Below are positions 1-9,604 of a stretch of DNA of 64,000 bases, one piece after another (positions within the stretch are counted from its first letter, which is position 1; every line of letters starts with the position of its first letter). A model generated the notes under the pieces. The model saw nothing but the letters and a program-made list of their open reading frames with translations. It was not told where the DNA came from and made no database searches. The translations under genes were made by a program, and so were the position numbers. The stretch is from assembly GCF_011290685.1 (NCBI RefSeq), contig NZ_JAANYN010000001.1:665325-729324 (forward strand). The letters run 5' to 3'. The stretch is from Cyclobacterium plantarum. GTDB taxonomy: Bacteria > Bacteroidota > Bacteroidia > Cytophagales > Cyclobacteriaceae.

Positions 1-456
1 CTCCATATCCTGAACGACAAGATCGTAATAATTGACATAATTTCTTTTATCTGCGTCAATAAAAACAAAATCAAAGGCCTGGTCCATTTCTGGTATCAAT
101 TCCAGGGCATTGCCAATACGGTAATCTATTTTAGAAGCCATGCCTGATCTGGAAAAAAAATCCCTGACCATGGTTTCCAGTTCTTCATTGATATCCATGG
201 TGACAATTTTACCTTCTTTCCCAAGCCCCCGGCCCATGCAAATGGTAGCATAACCGGTAAAAGTGCCTATCTCCAAAACCCGTTTTGCGCCGCTCAACTT
301 TACCAGCATTTCAAGCAGTTTACCCTGCAGTGGGCCTGAAAGCATGCGGGGTTTTAGCACTTTCAGGTGTGTTTGCCGGCTGATATGTCCGAGCAAATCA
401 TCTTCCTGGGCGCTGTGTTGCAAGCAGTATGTAAATAAATCTTCATTGATCATCAT
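1..456 (-). CDS. Class I SAM-dependent O-methyltransferase (3' end cut by window edge)
   Basis: Transfers a methyl group from S-adenosylmethionine to a hydroxyl acceptor, in the manner of caffeoyl-CoA/catechol O-methyltransferases. Seen: 152 open codons with SAM motif I as VLEIGTFTGYAT near residue 59, the acidic ribose-binding strand IVTMDIN, and the metal-binding strand FDFVFIDADK characteristic of this family. The family is usually about 210-220 residues, so roughly the last third lies outside the window. The ATG overlaps the stop of the upstream M16 peptidase gene as ATGA, so the two are translationally coupled. The methyl acceptor cannot be told from sequence. Confidence 0.88.
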   Translation of the reverse strand, partial: MMINEDLFTYCLQHSAQEDDLLGHISRQTHLKVLKPRMLSGPLQGKLLEMLVKLSGAKRVLEIGTFTGYATICMGRGLGKEGKIVTMDINEELETMVRDFFSRSGMASKIDYRIGNALELIPEMDQAFDFVFIDADKRNYVNYYDLVVQDME

Positions 457-1685
457 GCTTTGGGTAAATAAGTGAGAAAACTGAATTTTTCATCATCATA
501 CACCTCGTTGGCAAGTTCTTGCAAATCTTCTGCCGTACAGGAACGTATTTTGGAAAAAATATCTTCCAAAGATTCGATTCCGCCCTTATCCAACAGGCTT
601 TTGCCATATACCAGCATCAAACCGGAATAGTTTTCCTCAGCCATGGCCATTTGGCCTATGGTTTGTTCCTTTCCCATGTGCAGCTGCATGGTCCCCAATT
701 TTTTATCCCGGATTTTCTTGATTTCCCTGAGTACGATTCTCCTGGCCTTTGCGGCAGTTTTTTCTTCTGTTCCGTAATATATCCCAATAAATCCCGTATC
801 GGTAAAGGGCTGGTAAATGGATTCAATACTATAGGCCAGGCCATGTTTTTCCCTCAGGGCCATATTCAACCTCGAATTCATGCTCGGCCCGCCCAGGATA
901 TTGTTTAGCAAAAATAATTTAATGCGTCTTTCATCAGTTAAGGATGGGGCAGGTTTGCCCAGGGCGCAGTGCACCTGGGTAATTTCTTTATAAAGGATAT
1001 TGGTTTTTGGCTGGTAGGCGTTGGTGGATTTTCTTTCTGTAAAACTTTGCTTTGCCGGGATGTTTTCCAGCAAAGGCTCCAGTCTATTCAGGACTTTTTT
1101 GAAGCTGATGTTTCCTACTACAGAACATACGATCCTGGAAGTAGACATGTGCTTTTCCACAAAGGCTTTAAAATCCTCCTGACAAAAATTTCCGACGCTT
1201 TCCTCCGTTCCCAGAATATTGTACCCAAGCGAATGATCAGGGAACAATAGTGTGTCGAATTCATCTTGCAGGGAATCCTCAGGCGAATCCCTGTACATGG
1301 CCATTTCCTCCAGGATAACCTGCCTTTCCTTGTCTATTTGTTTTGGTGGGAAGGTACTGTGAAAAGTAATGTCACAAAGCAGGTCGGCGGCTTTGTCCCA
1401 ATGCTGCTGAAGTACGGTGGCGTAAAAACAGATTTTTTCTTTGGTGGTATACGCATTTAACTCGCCTCCCACTGAATCCAGGCGGTTGATGATGTGGAAG
1501 GCTTTTCTCTTTTGGGTGCCTTTAAAGGCCATGTGTTCCCAGAAATGGGCCAGTCCCTGCTGCTCATGGGTTTCATCCCTGCTGCCTATATCCAGTACAA
1601 ACCCACAGTGTACCAACCTGGTGCTGGTAACTTCCTGATGAACAATCCTGATTCCGTTTGCTAATTCCTTGATCTGATATGGCAT
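453..1685 (-). CDS. M16 family zinc metallopeptidase (processing-peptidase-like)
   Basis: Single-module M16 (pitrilysin/MPP-like) peptidase that degrades or processes short unstructured peptides. Seen: the inverted zinc motif HxxEH as HFWEH at residues 47-51, the downstream glutamates in VILEEMAMY that supply the third zinc ligand, and the GLAHFWEHMAFKGT and GGELNAYTTKE signatures of the family. At about 410 residues it has the normal length for a one-module bacterial M16 protein. I chose the ATG at 1685 because the protein begins MPYQIKELANGIRIV, the usual family N-terminus; an earlier in-frame ATG at 1718 adds 11 unlikely residues. No signal peptide is evident, so it is probably cytoplasmic. 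Its stop overlaps the methyltransferase start. Confidence 0.93.
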   Translation of the reverse strand: MPYQIKELANGIRIVHQEVTSTRLVHCGFVLDIGSRDETHEQQGLAHFWEHMAFKGTQKRKAFHIINRLDSVGGELNAYTTKEKICFYATVLQQHWDKAADLLCDITFHSTFPPKQIDKERQVILEEMAMYRDSPEDSLQDEFDTLLFPDHSLGYNILGTEESVGNFCQEDFKAFVEKHMSTSRIVCSVVGNISFKKVLNRLEPLLENIPAKQSFTERKSTNAYQPKTNILYKEITQVHCALGKPAPSLTDERRIKLFLLNNILGGPSMNSRLNMALREKHGLAYSIESIYQPFTDTGFIGIYYGTEEKTAAKARRIVLREIKKIRDKKLGTMQLHMGKEQTIGQMAMAEENYSGLMLVYGKSLLDKGGIESLEDIFSKIRSCTAEDLQELANEVYDDEKFSFLTYLPKA

Positions 1686-1844
1686 GCCTTGCTTTTCAAA
1701 ACACAAAAATAACAGCAAAAATTGGGAAAGAAACCGGTAGACCGAAAAAAGGGATTCCTCCTGCGATTTGATACGCTGCCAATAGTGAAGCTTAAACAGT
1801 AAATCCCCACTTGTTAACCCGATTCAACCAAATTACATCTAAAA

Positions 1845-3449
1845 TTATCTAATGATTAATTTCAACCGTTGGATCATATTTCCATAGTGGATTTCCAAAA
1901 TCACCAACCCATTTGGTAAATTTTTCATTTTCTCTTTCAGGTCTATGGCGTTATTGTTCCATTCAATTTCCGTTGTAGTAGTCATGGCGGCAGAAATCAA
2001 CCTGATTTTTAGCTTTTTTGAATCCGGAATAACCGGCCCCAAATAGTGTAACCAGAGGGCATTTTCTTTGTAGGGATTGGGATAGATTATCCAATCAGCT
2101 GCCTTTTGGGTCCCTTCCGGAACAATTGCAGAAATAGTCTCACTGTATTCACTGCTTCCGTCCAGGTTGTATTGCCGGATTCGGTAATAAATCCTTTGCC
2201 CGTTTGATGTTAAAATCTTATCCTTAAAAGTATAATGACTGATATCTTGGCTGTTTCCGACGCTATTGACTTCAGCAATGGGCTCAAAATTGTTAATGTT
2301 CCCTACGGATTTTTGAATTTCAAAATGACTGGAGGCTGTTTCCTTATAGGTGGTCCAATCCAGGATGGCTTCAGACTGATCAGGACTAAATGAAACGCGC
2401 ATCTTTCCCCAGGTGATGGGCAAGGCACCAAAATACAGCACTTCAAAGGTCCTCTCCGTGAAACAGCTAAAACTATCCGTAACCGTGAGGAAATAGTCCC
2501 CTGCAATAAGTTCACTGATGTTCTGCTGATCACTGGTAAAACCACCCGGTCCAGTCCATGCGAAGGTATAGTTTCCTGTACTGTTGATATCCAGACTGAT
2601 AGCTCCATCGGGGTTTTCATCATCAGTATGGTCTGTGACCGTACCTGTCAAATCGATTTCTTCAGGTACTTCTACAGATACATTATAGGTATTTTGAGTG
2701 CCATTGGCATCCGTGACCGTAAGTTCCGCTGTGCCGGATTCGTTATATTCCACGATGGGATCAGCGAGCGTGGAACTACTGATTTTGGCATTGGTAAAGC
2801 TCCAGCTATAGGTGTAGGCTTCCCTTCCGCCATTGGTGGTGCTGGTAAAGTATACCGTACTTGTCCCATTTTCTGGACAATCGTAGCTATATTCAAACTG
2901 CACAGCCAACGGAGCGTCCACCACTATATCCGAAGTAAACTGACATTGTGCAGTGGGGTAATCGTTACAAATATAAGTTGTTGAAAGATCTGCTGATCCA
3001 CTTGGGGTCCATGCCAGGAGTGAATTGCTTAAAATTACCTCTTCTCCACAGACCCAGTTTAGGGGGAATGCAGATAGGGTTAGGGTGTCTGCTGTGGTTT
3101 TGGCTGGGGGAATATTGCCAAAATAATAATTTAGAAACATGGTACTCTCGCCCACCGACAGGTCAGCAAATAGACGTCCATTGCTTACGCCACTGCCTGA
3201 ACTGGTATGGTAGATAAAAGAAATATAAGTAGTTTGCTCCACCCCCGGTGTGCAGGTAAGCAGAGAACTGGTGATGGGATTTCCGGTTACATCGCTGAGG
3301 TAGACCGATTCAATAGAATAATTACTGGAGGAACAGGATTTTCCGCAGGTTCTGAGATCAAGTAAGTGCCCCTGGTTCTGGGCAAAACTTTGTAGCGCTG
3401 CACCCAATCCCAGGCATGTCAACAACATTATTTTTATGACAAACCCCAT
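1845..3449 (-). CDS. Secreted T9SS-sorted protein with PKD-like modules
   Basis: Exported protein of unknown role. Seen: an N-terminal signal peptide (IMLLTCLGLGAALQSFA, cleavage before QNQG), a cysteine-containing N-terminal region, PKD/SprB-like beta modules (YSWSFTNAKIS and, around residue 285, NYTFAWTGPGGFTS...GDYFLTVTDS), and a C-terminal sorting domain starting at IYPNPYKEN and ending in a basic KLIIR tail. Known: T9SS type A sorting domains route proteins across the outer membrane and attach them to the cell surface, with the domain cleaved off. No enzymatic motif is visible, so it may be an adhesin or structural surface protein. It stands alone, transcribed away from the 3873 gene. 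Confidence 0.82.
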   Translation of the reverse strand: MGFVIKIMLLTCLGLGAALQSFAQNQGHLLDLRTCGKSCSSSNYSIESVYLSDVTGNPITSSLLTCTPGVEQTTYISFIYHTSSGSGVSNGRLFADLSVGESTMFLNYYFGNIPPAKTTADTLTLSAFPLNWVCGEEVILSNSLLAWTPSGSADLSTTYICNDYPTAQCQFTSDIVVDAPLAVQFEYSYDCPENGTSTVYFTSTTNGGREAYTYSWSFTNAKISSSTLADPIVEYNESGTAELTVTDANGTQNTYNVSVEVPEEIDLTGTVTDHTDDENPDGAISLDINSTGNYTFAWTGPGGFTSDQQNISELIAGDYFLTVTDSFSCFTERTFEVLYFGALPITWGKMRVSFSPDQSEAILDWTTYKETASSHFEIQKSVGNINNFEPIAEVNSVGNSQDISHYTFKDKILTSNGQRIYYRIRQYNLDGSSEYSETISAIVPEGTQKAADWIIYPNPYKENALWLHYLGPVIPDSKKLKIRLISAAMTTTTEIEWNNNAIDLKEKMKNLPNGLVILEIHYGNMIQRLKLIIR

Positions 3450-3872
3450 TTTTCAACAGTCGAAAATTTTATACTATCCCATTTATGTATGTTTTTATGA
3501 ATAGTAAAGTAAATATACAAAATTAAATTTTAAAAATATCTAAATTTCAAAAATGTGATTCAAATTTTCCAGGTATAAATCAGGTAAGGGAATAGTGAAT
3601 CACTTTTGTTCAAACCAGCCTTTCTTTAGACCTGGTTGATAGGGCGGAAAAAATTTTTAATTTTTTTTTCAGCATATTTTTGAGCCCAAATACAGTTTAC
3701 CTAAAACGATTTACATTTATCATTTTTTGTAATCAAAAATGCCGTAAACTGCTGATTTTCATGATTCTTAGAGGTTTGGAAAAATGTTTTTTTTGCCTCA
3801 ACTTAGCCTTCAGATAGGTGTTGCTAGGACAAAAAACCTGTTGAATTGTTAAATTTTTAACTTTTACATGTT
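3450..3872. other. Divergent intergenic region
   Basis: AT-rich region between two divergent genes, so both promoters must lie here. It has A and T runs (for example around 3655-3672) but no convincing gene, RNA or strong palindrome. Confidence 0.5.
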
Positions 3873-4085
3873 ATGAAAAATCAATCGAAATTAATTTTGG
3901 CCAATTTGTTTGCTTTGGTCTCTGTGCTGGTGATTCTCACGGTTTCGCAGCTTTTGAATGTGAACCTGGCCATGGGTTCCGGAGCGGTATTTCCGCAGAT
4001 GTTGTTATTGGTCGTCCCTCAGCTGGGATTTGGATATTTACTTTGGAAATCTTTTCATGCGGAAAGGGCAAAGGCTTTGTCCTGA
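3873..4085 (+). CDS. Small two-helix membrane protein, unknown function
   Basis: A 70-residue hydrophobic protein with two predicted membrane helices (LILANLFALVSVLVILTVSQLL and FPQMLLLVVPQLGFGYLLW) joined by a short loop, with lysine and arginine at both ends. It begins with a normal ATG, and a strong intrinsic terminator lies 22 bases after the stop, which supports a real monocistronic gene. I do not recognise the family. Confidence 0.6.
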   Translation: MKNQSKLILANLFALVSVLVILTVSQLLNVNLAMGSGAVFPQMLLLVVPQLGFGYLLWKSFHAERAKALS

Positions 4086-4107
4086 TTTTTTTTTGTTTGT
4101 TGGTTCA

Positions 4108-4147
4108 GACCGGCCACTTGTGAGTAGCATGAGTGGCCGGTCTTTTT
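4108..4147 (+). terminator. Intrinsic terminator
   Basis: Perfect 11-bp stem gaccggccact/agtggccggtc (4108-4118 with 4132-4142) followed directly by TTTTT. It ends the 3873 gene and separates it from the convergent gene whose stop is at 4180. Confidence 0.85.
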
Positions 4148-4179
4148 ACCGGACAAAGGATCAATTTTCCGGGTATTGC

Positions 4180-6300
4180 TTACCTGACAATGATTTTTTT
4201 ATAGATGTCCCTGGATGCTTCACCTGTAATATGTAAAAGATAAACCCCTCTGGGCAGCATGGAAACATCAAAAGCAATCATTCCTTCCTGGCTGGTCCGG
4301 GTTTGGATAATTTTTCCCATTGGATTGATTAAACTTACCTGAGGGTTTTGTCCTTTGAGTTGGACAAATAGCGTTTGATTTACCGGGTTGGGATATAGGC
4401 TGATGCCGCTGGTATTTATTTCTTCCGGAAGTCCCAAAATCAGATTGTTAGCCGGGCTCTTTTTCGGGTCCAGCCGTATTATTACCGGCAGGTGGTCTGA
4501 GGTATTGTTCAGGAAGTTTGCTATGCCATCCTCAGGGACTACTATTCTTGCAGACTGGCAAAGATAACTTTCAGCCAATTCATTGCTGAGGATCATGTGG
4601 TCAATAATATTGTCCGATAAAATGTAGGACCTTAAATCCGCCTCTGTCAGAGCCAGTGTAACCGGGAAATAATTGTCCTTGTCAAGCATAAAGCGGATAA
4701 ATGAAGTTTCGGAGCCGGATACGGTGGAGGCATTGGTATCGGCTATTGTTTCATCGAGGTCATCATTCAAATCTCCAAGGATAAGGAGGTTTTCGGTTCC
4801 GTAATACTGATCCAGGGAATCTTTTAATACTGTTGCGTCAAATTTCCTCATGGCATATCTTGGATTGGCCGCACTTTCCCCACCTCCATTGGATCGGGCA
4901 TGGAGATTGACCAGGGACAAGGTTTGCTGCATTCCACCCAGCCGGATTTCTGCTTCCATTAGAAATGGAAGTCTGCCACTGGCCCAAAAGCGATTTGGTT
5001 CAGCAGGGTAGTGCCCGATGTCTTCGGAAGTAACACCTTGAAGCAGGACCCTGAAGGTGACAGGGCTTACGGTTGAGGTTTTGTAGAGAAAGGCCAGTTT
5101 TTGCGCTGCTTCAAAATCTGATGCTCCATAGGAAGCGGCGGGGGAAATCTCGGCTTCATAGCCTTCCAGTGAAGCTACCAGTTTTTGGAATTGATCCAGG
5201 TTGGTTATTTCCTGCAAGGCATAGATGTCAGCATCCATGGCCCTGATCAATTGGCTGACATTTTCCAATTGCTTCCCGGGATCCTCCGGTCCCTGGTAGG
5301 GGAGGTCCGAGCCAAACCAGGCAATATTCCAGGTAACAATATCCAACGTTTCTTCCTGATTAATGGTGGATCCGGAAAGGAATGAGACCTGTTGGATGCT
5401 ATCTGCGAATAAGAAGGAGATCGGTCCATGAAAGGCTCCTTCCGTTTGGGGTTCGAACCGAATCCATAAAGTATTGTTCCGGGCCGCTTCCTCGGCGGTA
5501 TAGGAAAGTTGCTGGGAAAATCCGTTTTGCGTTTTGGAAATGCCAAAACCCTCATTTACCCGAATGGTCAATCCTCCTGAAGGGTCCGATAGCAAAAACT
5601 CAAAACTTTGAAGATCGGTGCCGGATTGACCCGCTTGCACCGTTTCAAAATGCATGTAGTCGGTGTTTTCCAGGTTGGTACTGAGAAATGGAGCCGGAGC
5701 TTGCCCGGAATTGGTGATGGTCCAGTCGTCCAAAGTCCAACGGGCAGCTCCCTGTTCGTTAGAGGAGAAATATACGAGGGCAAGCCGTATCGCCCTTGAT
5801 TTGTATCTGGCCAGATTGATTTTTCCGGAATGCGTCCAATGATCCCCCCTCGCAAAGCGGTCGCCCAGGGCTGTCCAGGTAGCAGCATTGGGATCACCAT
5901 CCTCATAATCCGTAGAAATAAAAAGTTGGGGACGAGGCCCGTCAAATGCTACCCTGCTATAAAAAGAAAGTAATGGAAACTGGAAATGGCTTAAGTCGTA
6001 AACCGGGCTGATCAGCCAACTTTCATTTTCGGCTGCTTTTCCAGAATAGCCGTTGATTTGCAGGGCATACGAAATCTCATTATCTGTTTGAATGGTTTTA
6101 TGTCCATAAGTAGTACAGGTCCAGGTTTGATTGCCGGTCACCCCATATACGGTCCAACCCGGGGGAATGCCTTTCGTGCAACTCCGGTTAAAATTTTCCT
6201 GTATAATAATGGAGTTAGGAGTTAGTATGTCAGGTACTTCACGAAGATTTGCAAATGTGATTTTGCCCAAAAAGACCAGAAAGAAATACAGCAGATACAT
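4180..6300 (-). CDS. Secreted endonuclease/exonuclease/phosphatase-family protein with T9SS sorting domain
   Basis: Predicted surface or extracellular metal-dependent phosphodiesterase (DNase I fold), a likely scavenger of extracellular DNA or phosphate esters. Seen in order: signal peptide; a choice-of-anchor J-like jellyroll (about residues 35-195, GIPPGWTVYG...ESWLISPVYDLS); a beta linker; the EEP domain with LDIVTWNIAWFG, the metal-binding glutamate in YALQEITN, LVNLHARSNGG, the catalytic ILGDLNDD and the terminal SDHLPVIIRLD; and a T9SS type A sorting domain (LYPNPVNQTLFV...YKKIIVR). All EEP catalytic motifs are intact. Preference for nucleic acid over other phosphodiesters is inferred from family analogues. 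Confidence 0.88.
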   Translation of the reverse strand: MYLLYFFLVFLGKITFANLREVPDILTPNSIIIQENFNRSCTKGIPPGWTVYGVTGNQTWTCTTYGHKTIQTDNEISYALQINGYSGKAAENESWLISPVYDLSHFQFPLLSFYSRVAFDGPRPQLFISTDYEDGDPNAATWTALGDRFARGDHWTHSGKINLARYKSRAIRLALVYFSSNEQGAARWTLDDWTITNSGQAPAPFLSTNLENTDYMHFETVQAGQSGTDLQSFEFLLSDPSGGLTIRVNEGFGISKTQNGFSQQLSYTAEEAARNNTLWIRFEPQTEGAFHGPISFLFADSIQQVSFLSGSTINQEETLDIVTWNIAWFGSDLPYQGPEDPGKQLENVSQLIRAMDADIYALQEITNLDQFQKLVASLEGYEAEISPAASYGASDFEAAQKLAFLYKTSTVSPVTFRVLLQGVTSEDIGHYPAEPNRFWASGRLPFLMEAEIRLGGMQQTLSLVNLHARSNGGGESAANPRYAMRKFDATVLKDSLDQYYGTENLLILGDLNDDLDETIADTNASTVSGSETSFIRFMLDKDNYFPVTLALTEADLRSYILSDNIIDHMILSNELAESYLCQSARIVVPEDGIANFLNNTSDHLPVIIRLDPKKSPANNLILGLPEEINTSGISLYPNPVNQTLFVQLKGQNPQVSLINPMGKIIQTRTSQEGMIAFDVSMLPRGVYLLHITGEASRDIYKKIIVR

Positions 6301-6334
6301 GTCTCATAAAGTTTGGCTCATGATAACCCCGGAT

Positions 6335-6982
6335 TTACCGTTTCAAAGGAATACTGAGTAGGACCCCAAATTCATTGGGGAAATGGACGCTGACCCTGGC
6401 ATGAACAGCTCCCTGTTCATCATAAAATCTGGCCTTTTTCTCTAAAGGTATTATGGCTTCATGCCAAACATTTGGGTGGATATACAAGCCCAATCCATTC
6501 TCTACCCGAAAAGCTTTGAAATCTCCGGGAGTAACTGCGTCCCCGGGTAAAGCGAGTGGTGAAATGAAGGTTTTTCCTTCCAAAGGAAAAAACAGCTGAC
6601 CACCATCCGGATGATAGTTCGCGTGCCAAAGCATCACCCGTTCAGGTTCTGCTGTGCCTGAGGCACTTGCTTTTTCAGGTGCCTTGCTCCATCCAAAGAG
6701 GTACTCGGAATTTACAGCATGGTTTTTTCCTTTGAAATAATCCCCCTCCCAGTAAAAATCAAAGTCACCTGATACTGTTCCCGCCTCATCTCCGGTGTCC
6801 TCGTCTACCTCCCGGGTACCAGATGCAGGCCAGCGGACAATCTCTATGGGATAGTTTAAGTATTCCTCTTTGCTGACCAGCTTTCCATAACCTTGCAGGG
6901 ATTGGTCTGTTGCTTGAATTACAGGAATCTCAACATGTTTAATTCCAGCAGGTATTTTGGGATGCTGATAATCTAATAGCAT
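6335..6982 (-). CDS. Ureidoglycolate lyase-like cupin protein
   Basis: Cytoplasmic protein of about 215 residues resembling ureidoglycolate lyase (AllA fold). Seen: the N-terminal GYGKLVSKEEY, the P-x-SGTRE segment, GGQLFFPLEGKTFISPLALPGD, and NGLGLYIHPNVWHEAIIPL, which matches the conserved G-x-x-x-x-x-x-WH-x-P/A core of the family. I see no allantoin or purine catabolic genes nearby, so it may act on another substrate. An in-frame TTG at 7018 gives 12 more residues, but the ATG at 6982 starts at the conserved region and is preferred. Confidence 0.65.
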   Translation of the reverse strand: MLLDYQHPKIPAGIKHVEIPVIQATDQSLQGYGKLVSKEEYLNYPIEIVRWPASGTREVDEDTGDEAGTVSGDFDFYWEGDYFKGKNHAVNSEYLFGWSKAPEKASASGTAEPERVMLWHANYHPDGGQLFFPLEGKTFISPLALPGDAVTPGDFKAFRVENGLGLYIHPNVWHEAIIPLEKKARFYDEQGAVHARVSVHFPNEFGVLLSIPLKR

Positions 6983-7342
6983 GATAATGTAACAGTTGAC
7001 CGTGAATGGTACTATCAAAAATATAGGATAAAATTGGATTATAAAGAAAATTGCTTTTTCTTTTCTGTATTTTTAACCTCGTCCAATTAATTAATGCCAA
7101 TTCATGTCAAATTGACAAAATGCATCAATTAACAGGCTTATACCAGCAAATATGGCGAGGCTGAAAACTGGTCGGGTGGAATAATTTCTTAAAATAAAAC
7201 GATTGATCCTGCCAGGGGAACTACTGCCTATTCCAATTATTAAGATTTTTTTGCCGTTTTTTTAAAGAATATAGAAGTTAATTAAGACTTGGCACATTTT
7301 TTTCGGGGGTTAAGGGTATCAACAAAATTAAATGCTTTAATT
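6983..7342. other. Divergent intergenic region
   Basis: AT-rich spacer holding the promoters of the cupin gene and the SOD gene. No gene, palindrome or recognisable element stands out. Confidence 0.4.
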
Positions 7343-7942
7343 ATGTTAAAACATCTGAATTACATATTCCTTGTAGGAATTGCATCAATTACGTTTGCTT
7401 GCGGATCTGGAAGTACCAGTTCCAACGAAGAGACGATAGAAGAAGTGGAAATTATGGACAGCGAAACTGAAACTGAAACTATGGAGCTTCAGTCGGCTGT
7501 GGCCATGATTTCCGGAGCTAGTGGAAGCAATGTCAGCGGGTCGGCAACCTTTACTGAACTGGAGAATGGTAAGATCCGCCTGGTAGTCCAGGTAGAAAAT
7601 CTTTCCGAAGGAGAGCATGCCCTTCACCTCCATGAAAATGGAGATTGCAGTGCCGCAGATGCCACCTCGGCAGGTGGACACTGGAATCCAACTGATGATC
7701 CCCACGGAAAGCGTGGAGAAGATGAATACCATAGCGGTGATATTGACAATATGGTCGTTGGAGAAGACGGTGTAGGTGCTGTCGAAATGGAAGTTGAAGG
7801 CTGGACTATTGGGGACGGCGCAAGCAGTGATATCCTCAACAAAGCAGTGATCATTCACGCTGATGCGGATGACTTTACCTCTCAACCTTCTGGCGCAGCC
7901 GGTTCAAGAGTAGCTTGTGGAGTGATCCAGGCTGGATCTTGA
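7343..7942 (+). CDS. Copper/zinc superoxide dismutase family lipoprotein
   Basis: Dismutates superoxide at the cell envelope using copper and zinc. Seen: a lipoprotein-type leader ending ITFAC (lipid-anchored cysteine around residue 20), an acidic linker, then the SOD_Cu fold with copper ligands in HALHLHENGDC, zinc-loop residues GGHWNP and EYHSGD, the IIHADADDF segment, and the active-site arginine in SRVACGVI. Both disulfide cysteines (GDC and VACGV) are present. I start at the ATG at 7343 because it begins the signal peptide; an upstream in-frame TTG at 7289 adds 18 residues without a signal. A terminator follows the gene. Confidence 0.92.
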   Translation: MLKHLNYIFLVGIASITFACGSGSTSSNEETIEEVEIMDSETETETMELQSAVAMISGASGSNVSGSATFTELENGKIRLVVQVENLSEGEHALHLHENGDCSAADATSAGGHWNPTDDPHGKRGEDEYHSGDIDNMVVGEDGVGAVEMEVEGWTIGDGASSDILNKAVIIHADADDFTSQPSGAAGSRVACGVIQAGS

Positions 7943-8005
7943 TCCTTTAAGATTATTGACAAAATGATGCGTATTGTTTTGTCGGTATGATTTATGTACT
8001 ACCAT

Positions 8006-8042
8006 AGAAAGGAGCATCATGTGAATGGTGCTCCTTTTCTAT
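8006..8042 (+). terminator. Probable intrinsic terminator
   Basis: Stem AGAAAGGAGCA (8006-8016) against TGCTCCTTTTCT (8029-8040), with a short loop and a T-rich right side. It lies about 65 bases after the SOD stop. The rest of the 7943-8253 spacer shows nothing else clear; a possible TTTG (8187-8190) and TACATTTA (8214-8221) could be promoter elements for the next gene. Confidence 0.65.
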
Positions 8043-8253
8043 TTATAGACCTCAGACCTGAAATGTAGCGCAAACCTTGACAGCCCGCTGGTTTATTGCA
8101 ATGGGCGTTTAAAGATTATTCGGTAAGGATTTCATAAATTTATTATTTTAACTATTCCCATAGGGTTTCATCCCTAAAAAACCATATTTGTTGGCAAGCA
8201 CCAAGAAAAATGATACATTTACAGGATTCAAATAATTATTTTCCCTGTTAGGA

Positions 8254-8658
8254 TTGGTCAACCGGACAATTAAATATATTTCAAGGCTTTGTCAGTATTC
8301 CATCGGTATACTATTGGGATTGGTGCTTGTCTTTTATATAAGCTCATCCAGGCAAGGTATTTCCTCGGGAGAGCATAATAGGGCCCTGACCAAAGTCAGC
8401 CAGATAGATAACAGTCCATTTCTTTTCCCTGGCCCCTATGGTAATGATCCATTGCCCAGGGGTGAGGAAGATCCAAGAGAAATTACGGATGAAAAAAAAT
8501 GGGACGATTCTTATGGATTTGATTTGTTTCAGGCTCTGGGAAAAAGTGGAAATGATCTCCATTGGCTTTTCTTAAATCAATTAGAGATTAAATATTTCAA
8601 TCGAAACCAGGTTTTGCTTTTTGTGCTGTACCATTCCTGGAGAAGCTTTCTTTCCTGA
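8254..8658 (+). CDS. Hypothetical single-pass membrane protein
   Basis: 134 residues with one predicted membrane helix near the N-terminus (YSIGILLGLVLVFYI) followed by a polar region with a Pro/Gly-rich stretch (FLFPGPYGNDPLPRGEEDP). The start is uncertain: no ATG is available before the helix, so TTG at 8254 or an internal GTG must be used. I do not recognise the family. The terminal part is less convincing than the first 100 residues. Confidence 0.42.
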   Translation: MVNRTIKYISRLCQYSIGILLGLVLVFYISSSRQGISSGEHNRALTKVSQIDNSPFLFPGPYGNDPLPRGEEDPREITDEKKWDDSYGFDLFQALGKSGNDLHWLFLNQLEIKYFNRNQVLLFVLYHSWRSFLS

Positions 8659-8798
8659 TTTTTTCGGCCTTCCCGGCTTTATCACGAGTTTAATCCTTAA
8701 TAAATGTGCTTCACTGTTTTTTTGTCTTATAAGTGGAGGATAAATAAATAAGAGGATAATTTCATCAATCATAAAATCAAATACAGAAAACCCAAGCC

Positions 8799-9203
8799 AT
8801 GTTAACAATATTAGGTCCGACTGAGGGAAAAATTATCGCCGTCAAAATGATGGAACACATCACCCATGAAGATTATTCAAAGCTCTTGCCTTTGCTTAAC
8901 CACAAAATAACTGCTAATGGGGAGGCTTTTTTTTACATGGAGATGGAGGAATTTGATCTGGAAGCTTTTCAATCATTTTGGGAAGAAATGAAATTCGATA
9001 CCAGCCATTTCTGTAATTTCAGTAGAATTGCCCTGGTAGGAAATGGCGATTGGGAAACACCCAGGATGGATATTGTTACTAAATTCGGCTTCAGGGAGGT
9101 CAGGTATTATGCCCCATCAGAAAAATTAAAGGCCCTGTCCTGGCTATCTGATCAAGTTGAGATGGAGGAGCCTTCCAAAAAAAGTCAGGTAATGAGAAGT
9201 TGA
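8799..9203 (+). CDS. STAS/SEC14 (SpoIIAA-like) domain protein
   Basis: Cytoplasmic 134-residue protein matching the SpoIIAA-like family. Seen: an N-terminal strand ending EGKIIAVKM, the ITHEDYSKLLPLLNHKI helix, a central strand GEAFFYMEMEEFDLEAFQSFWEEMKFDT, the FSRIALVGNGDWE core, and a C-terminal REVRYYAPSEKLKALSWL segment. All are typical spacings for this family. Known members lack a defined biochemical activity and may bind lipid or act as anti-anti-sigma-like modules. It has its own AT-rich promoter region and no obvious operon partner. Confidence 0.78.
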   Translation: MLTILGPTEGKIIAVKMMEHITHEDYSKLLPLLNHKITANGEAFFYMEMEEFDLEAFQSFWEEMKFDTSHFCNFSRIALVGNGDWETPRMDIVTKFGFREVRYYAPSEKLKALSWLSDQVEMEEPSKKSQVMRS

Positions 9204-9604
9204 TATTTCTTGTTTTGGCCGTCTAGAATCCTCCGGGTTTTCAACTTTCCTGGAAGGTTTATTGTTGGGAAATGATTTTACCCTTATGGGAAGATTAGGG
9301 ACTATGGTGAATTTGACTTGTTATTTTTCCGCTTGAACTATACCCTTAATTAAACATGCCAATTACCTAATAAAGCTTGAATGATGGAAATGGGGGTAGT
9401 GGGTTTTGAGAAAGTTAAAAGCTCAAAATGCCAACCATAGCTGTATCAATGGGTGGCATTTTGTACCGTTGTGATAAGTAAAAAGAGGAAACGGATTACC
9501 TGCAGGTTTAAGCTTGATTTTACAATAGTAATTTATTTAAATGAAATTGGTTATTTGAAATGGATATCTATACCACTGAAGGCTGTTCTATGTGATGCAG
9601 GATT
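9204..9604. other. Convergent intergenic region with one strong hairpin
   Basis: Contains an inverted repeat CAAAATGCCA (9424-9433) with TGGCATTTTG (9454-9463), extended by CCAT/ATGG inside. There is no clean T-run on either side, so it may be a weak bidirectional terminator between convergent genes. Nothing else is seen. Confidence 0.5.
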
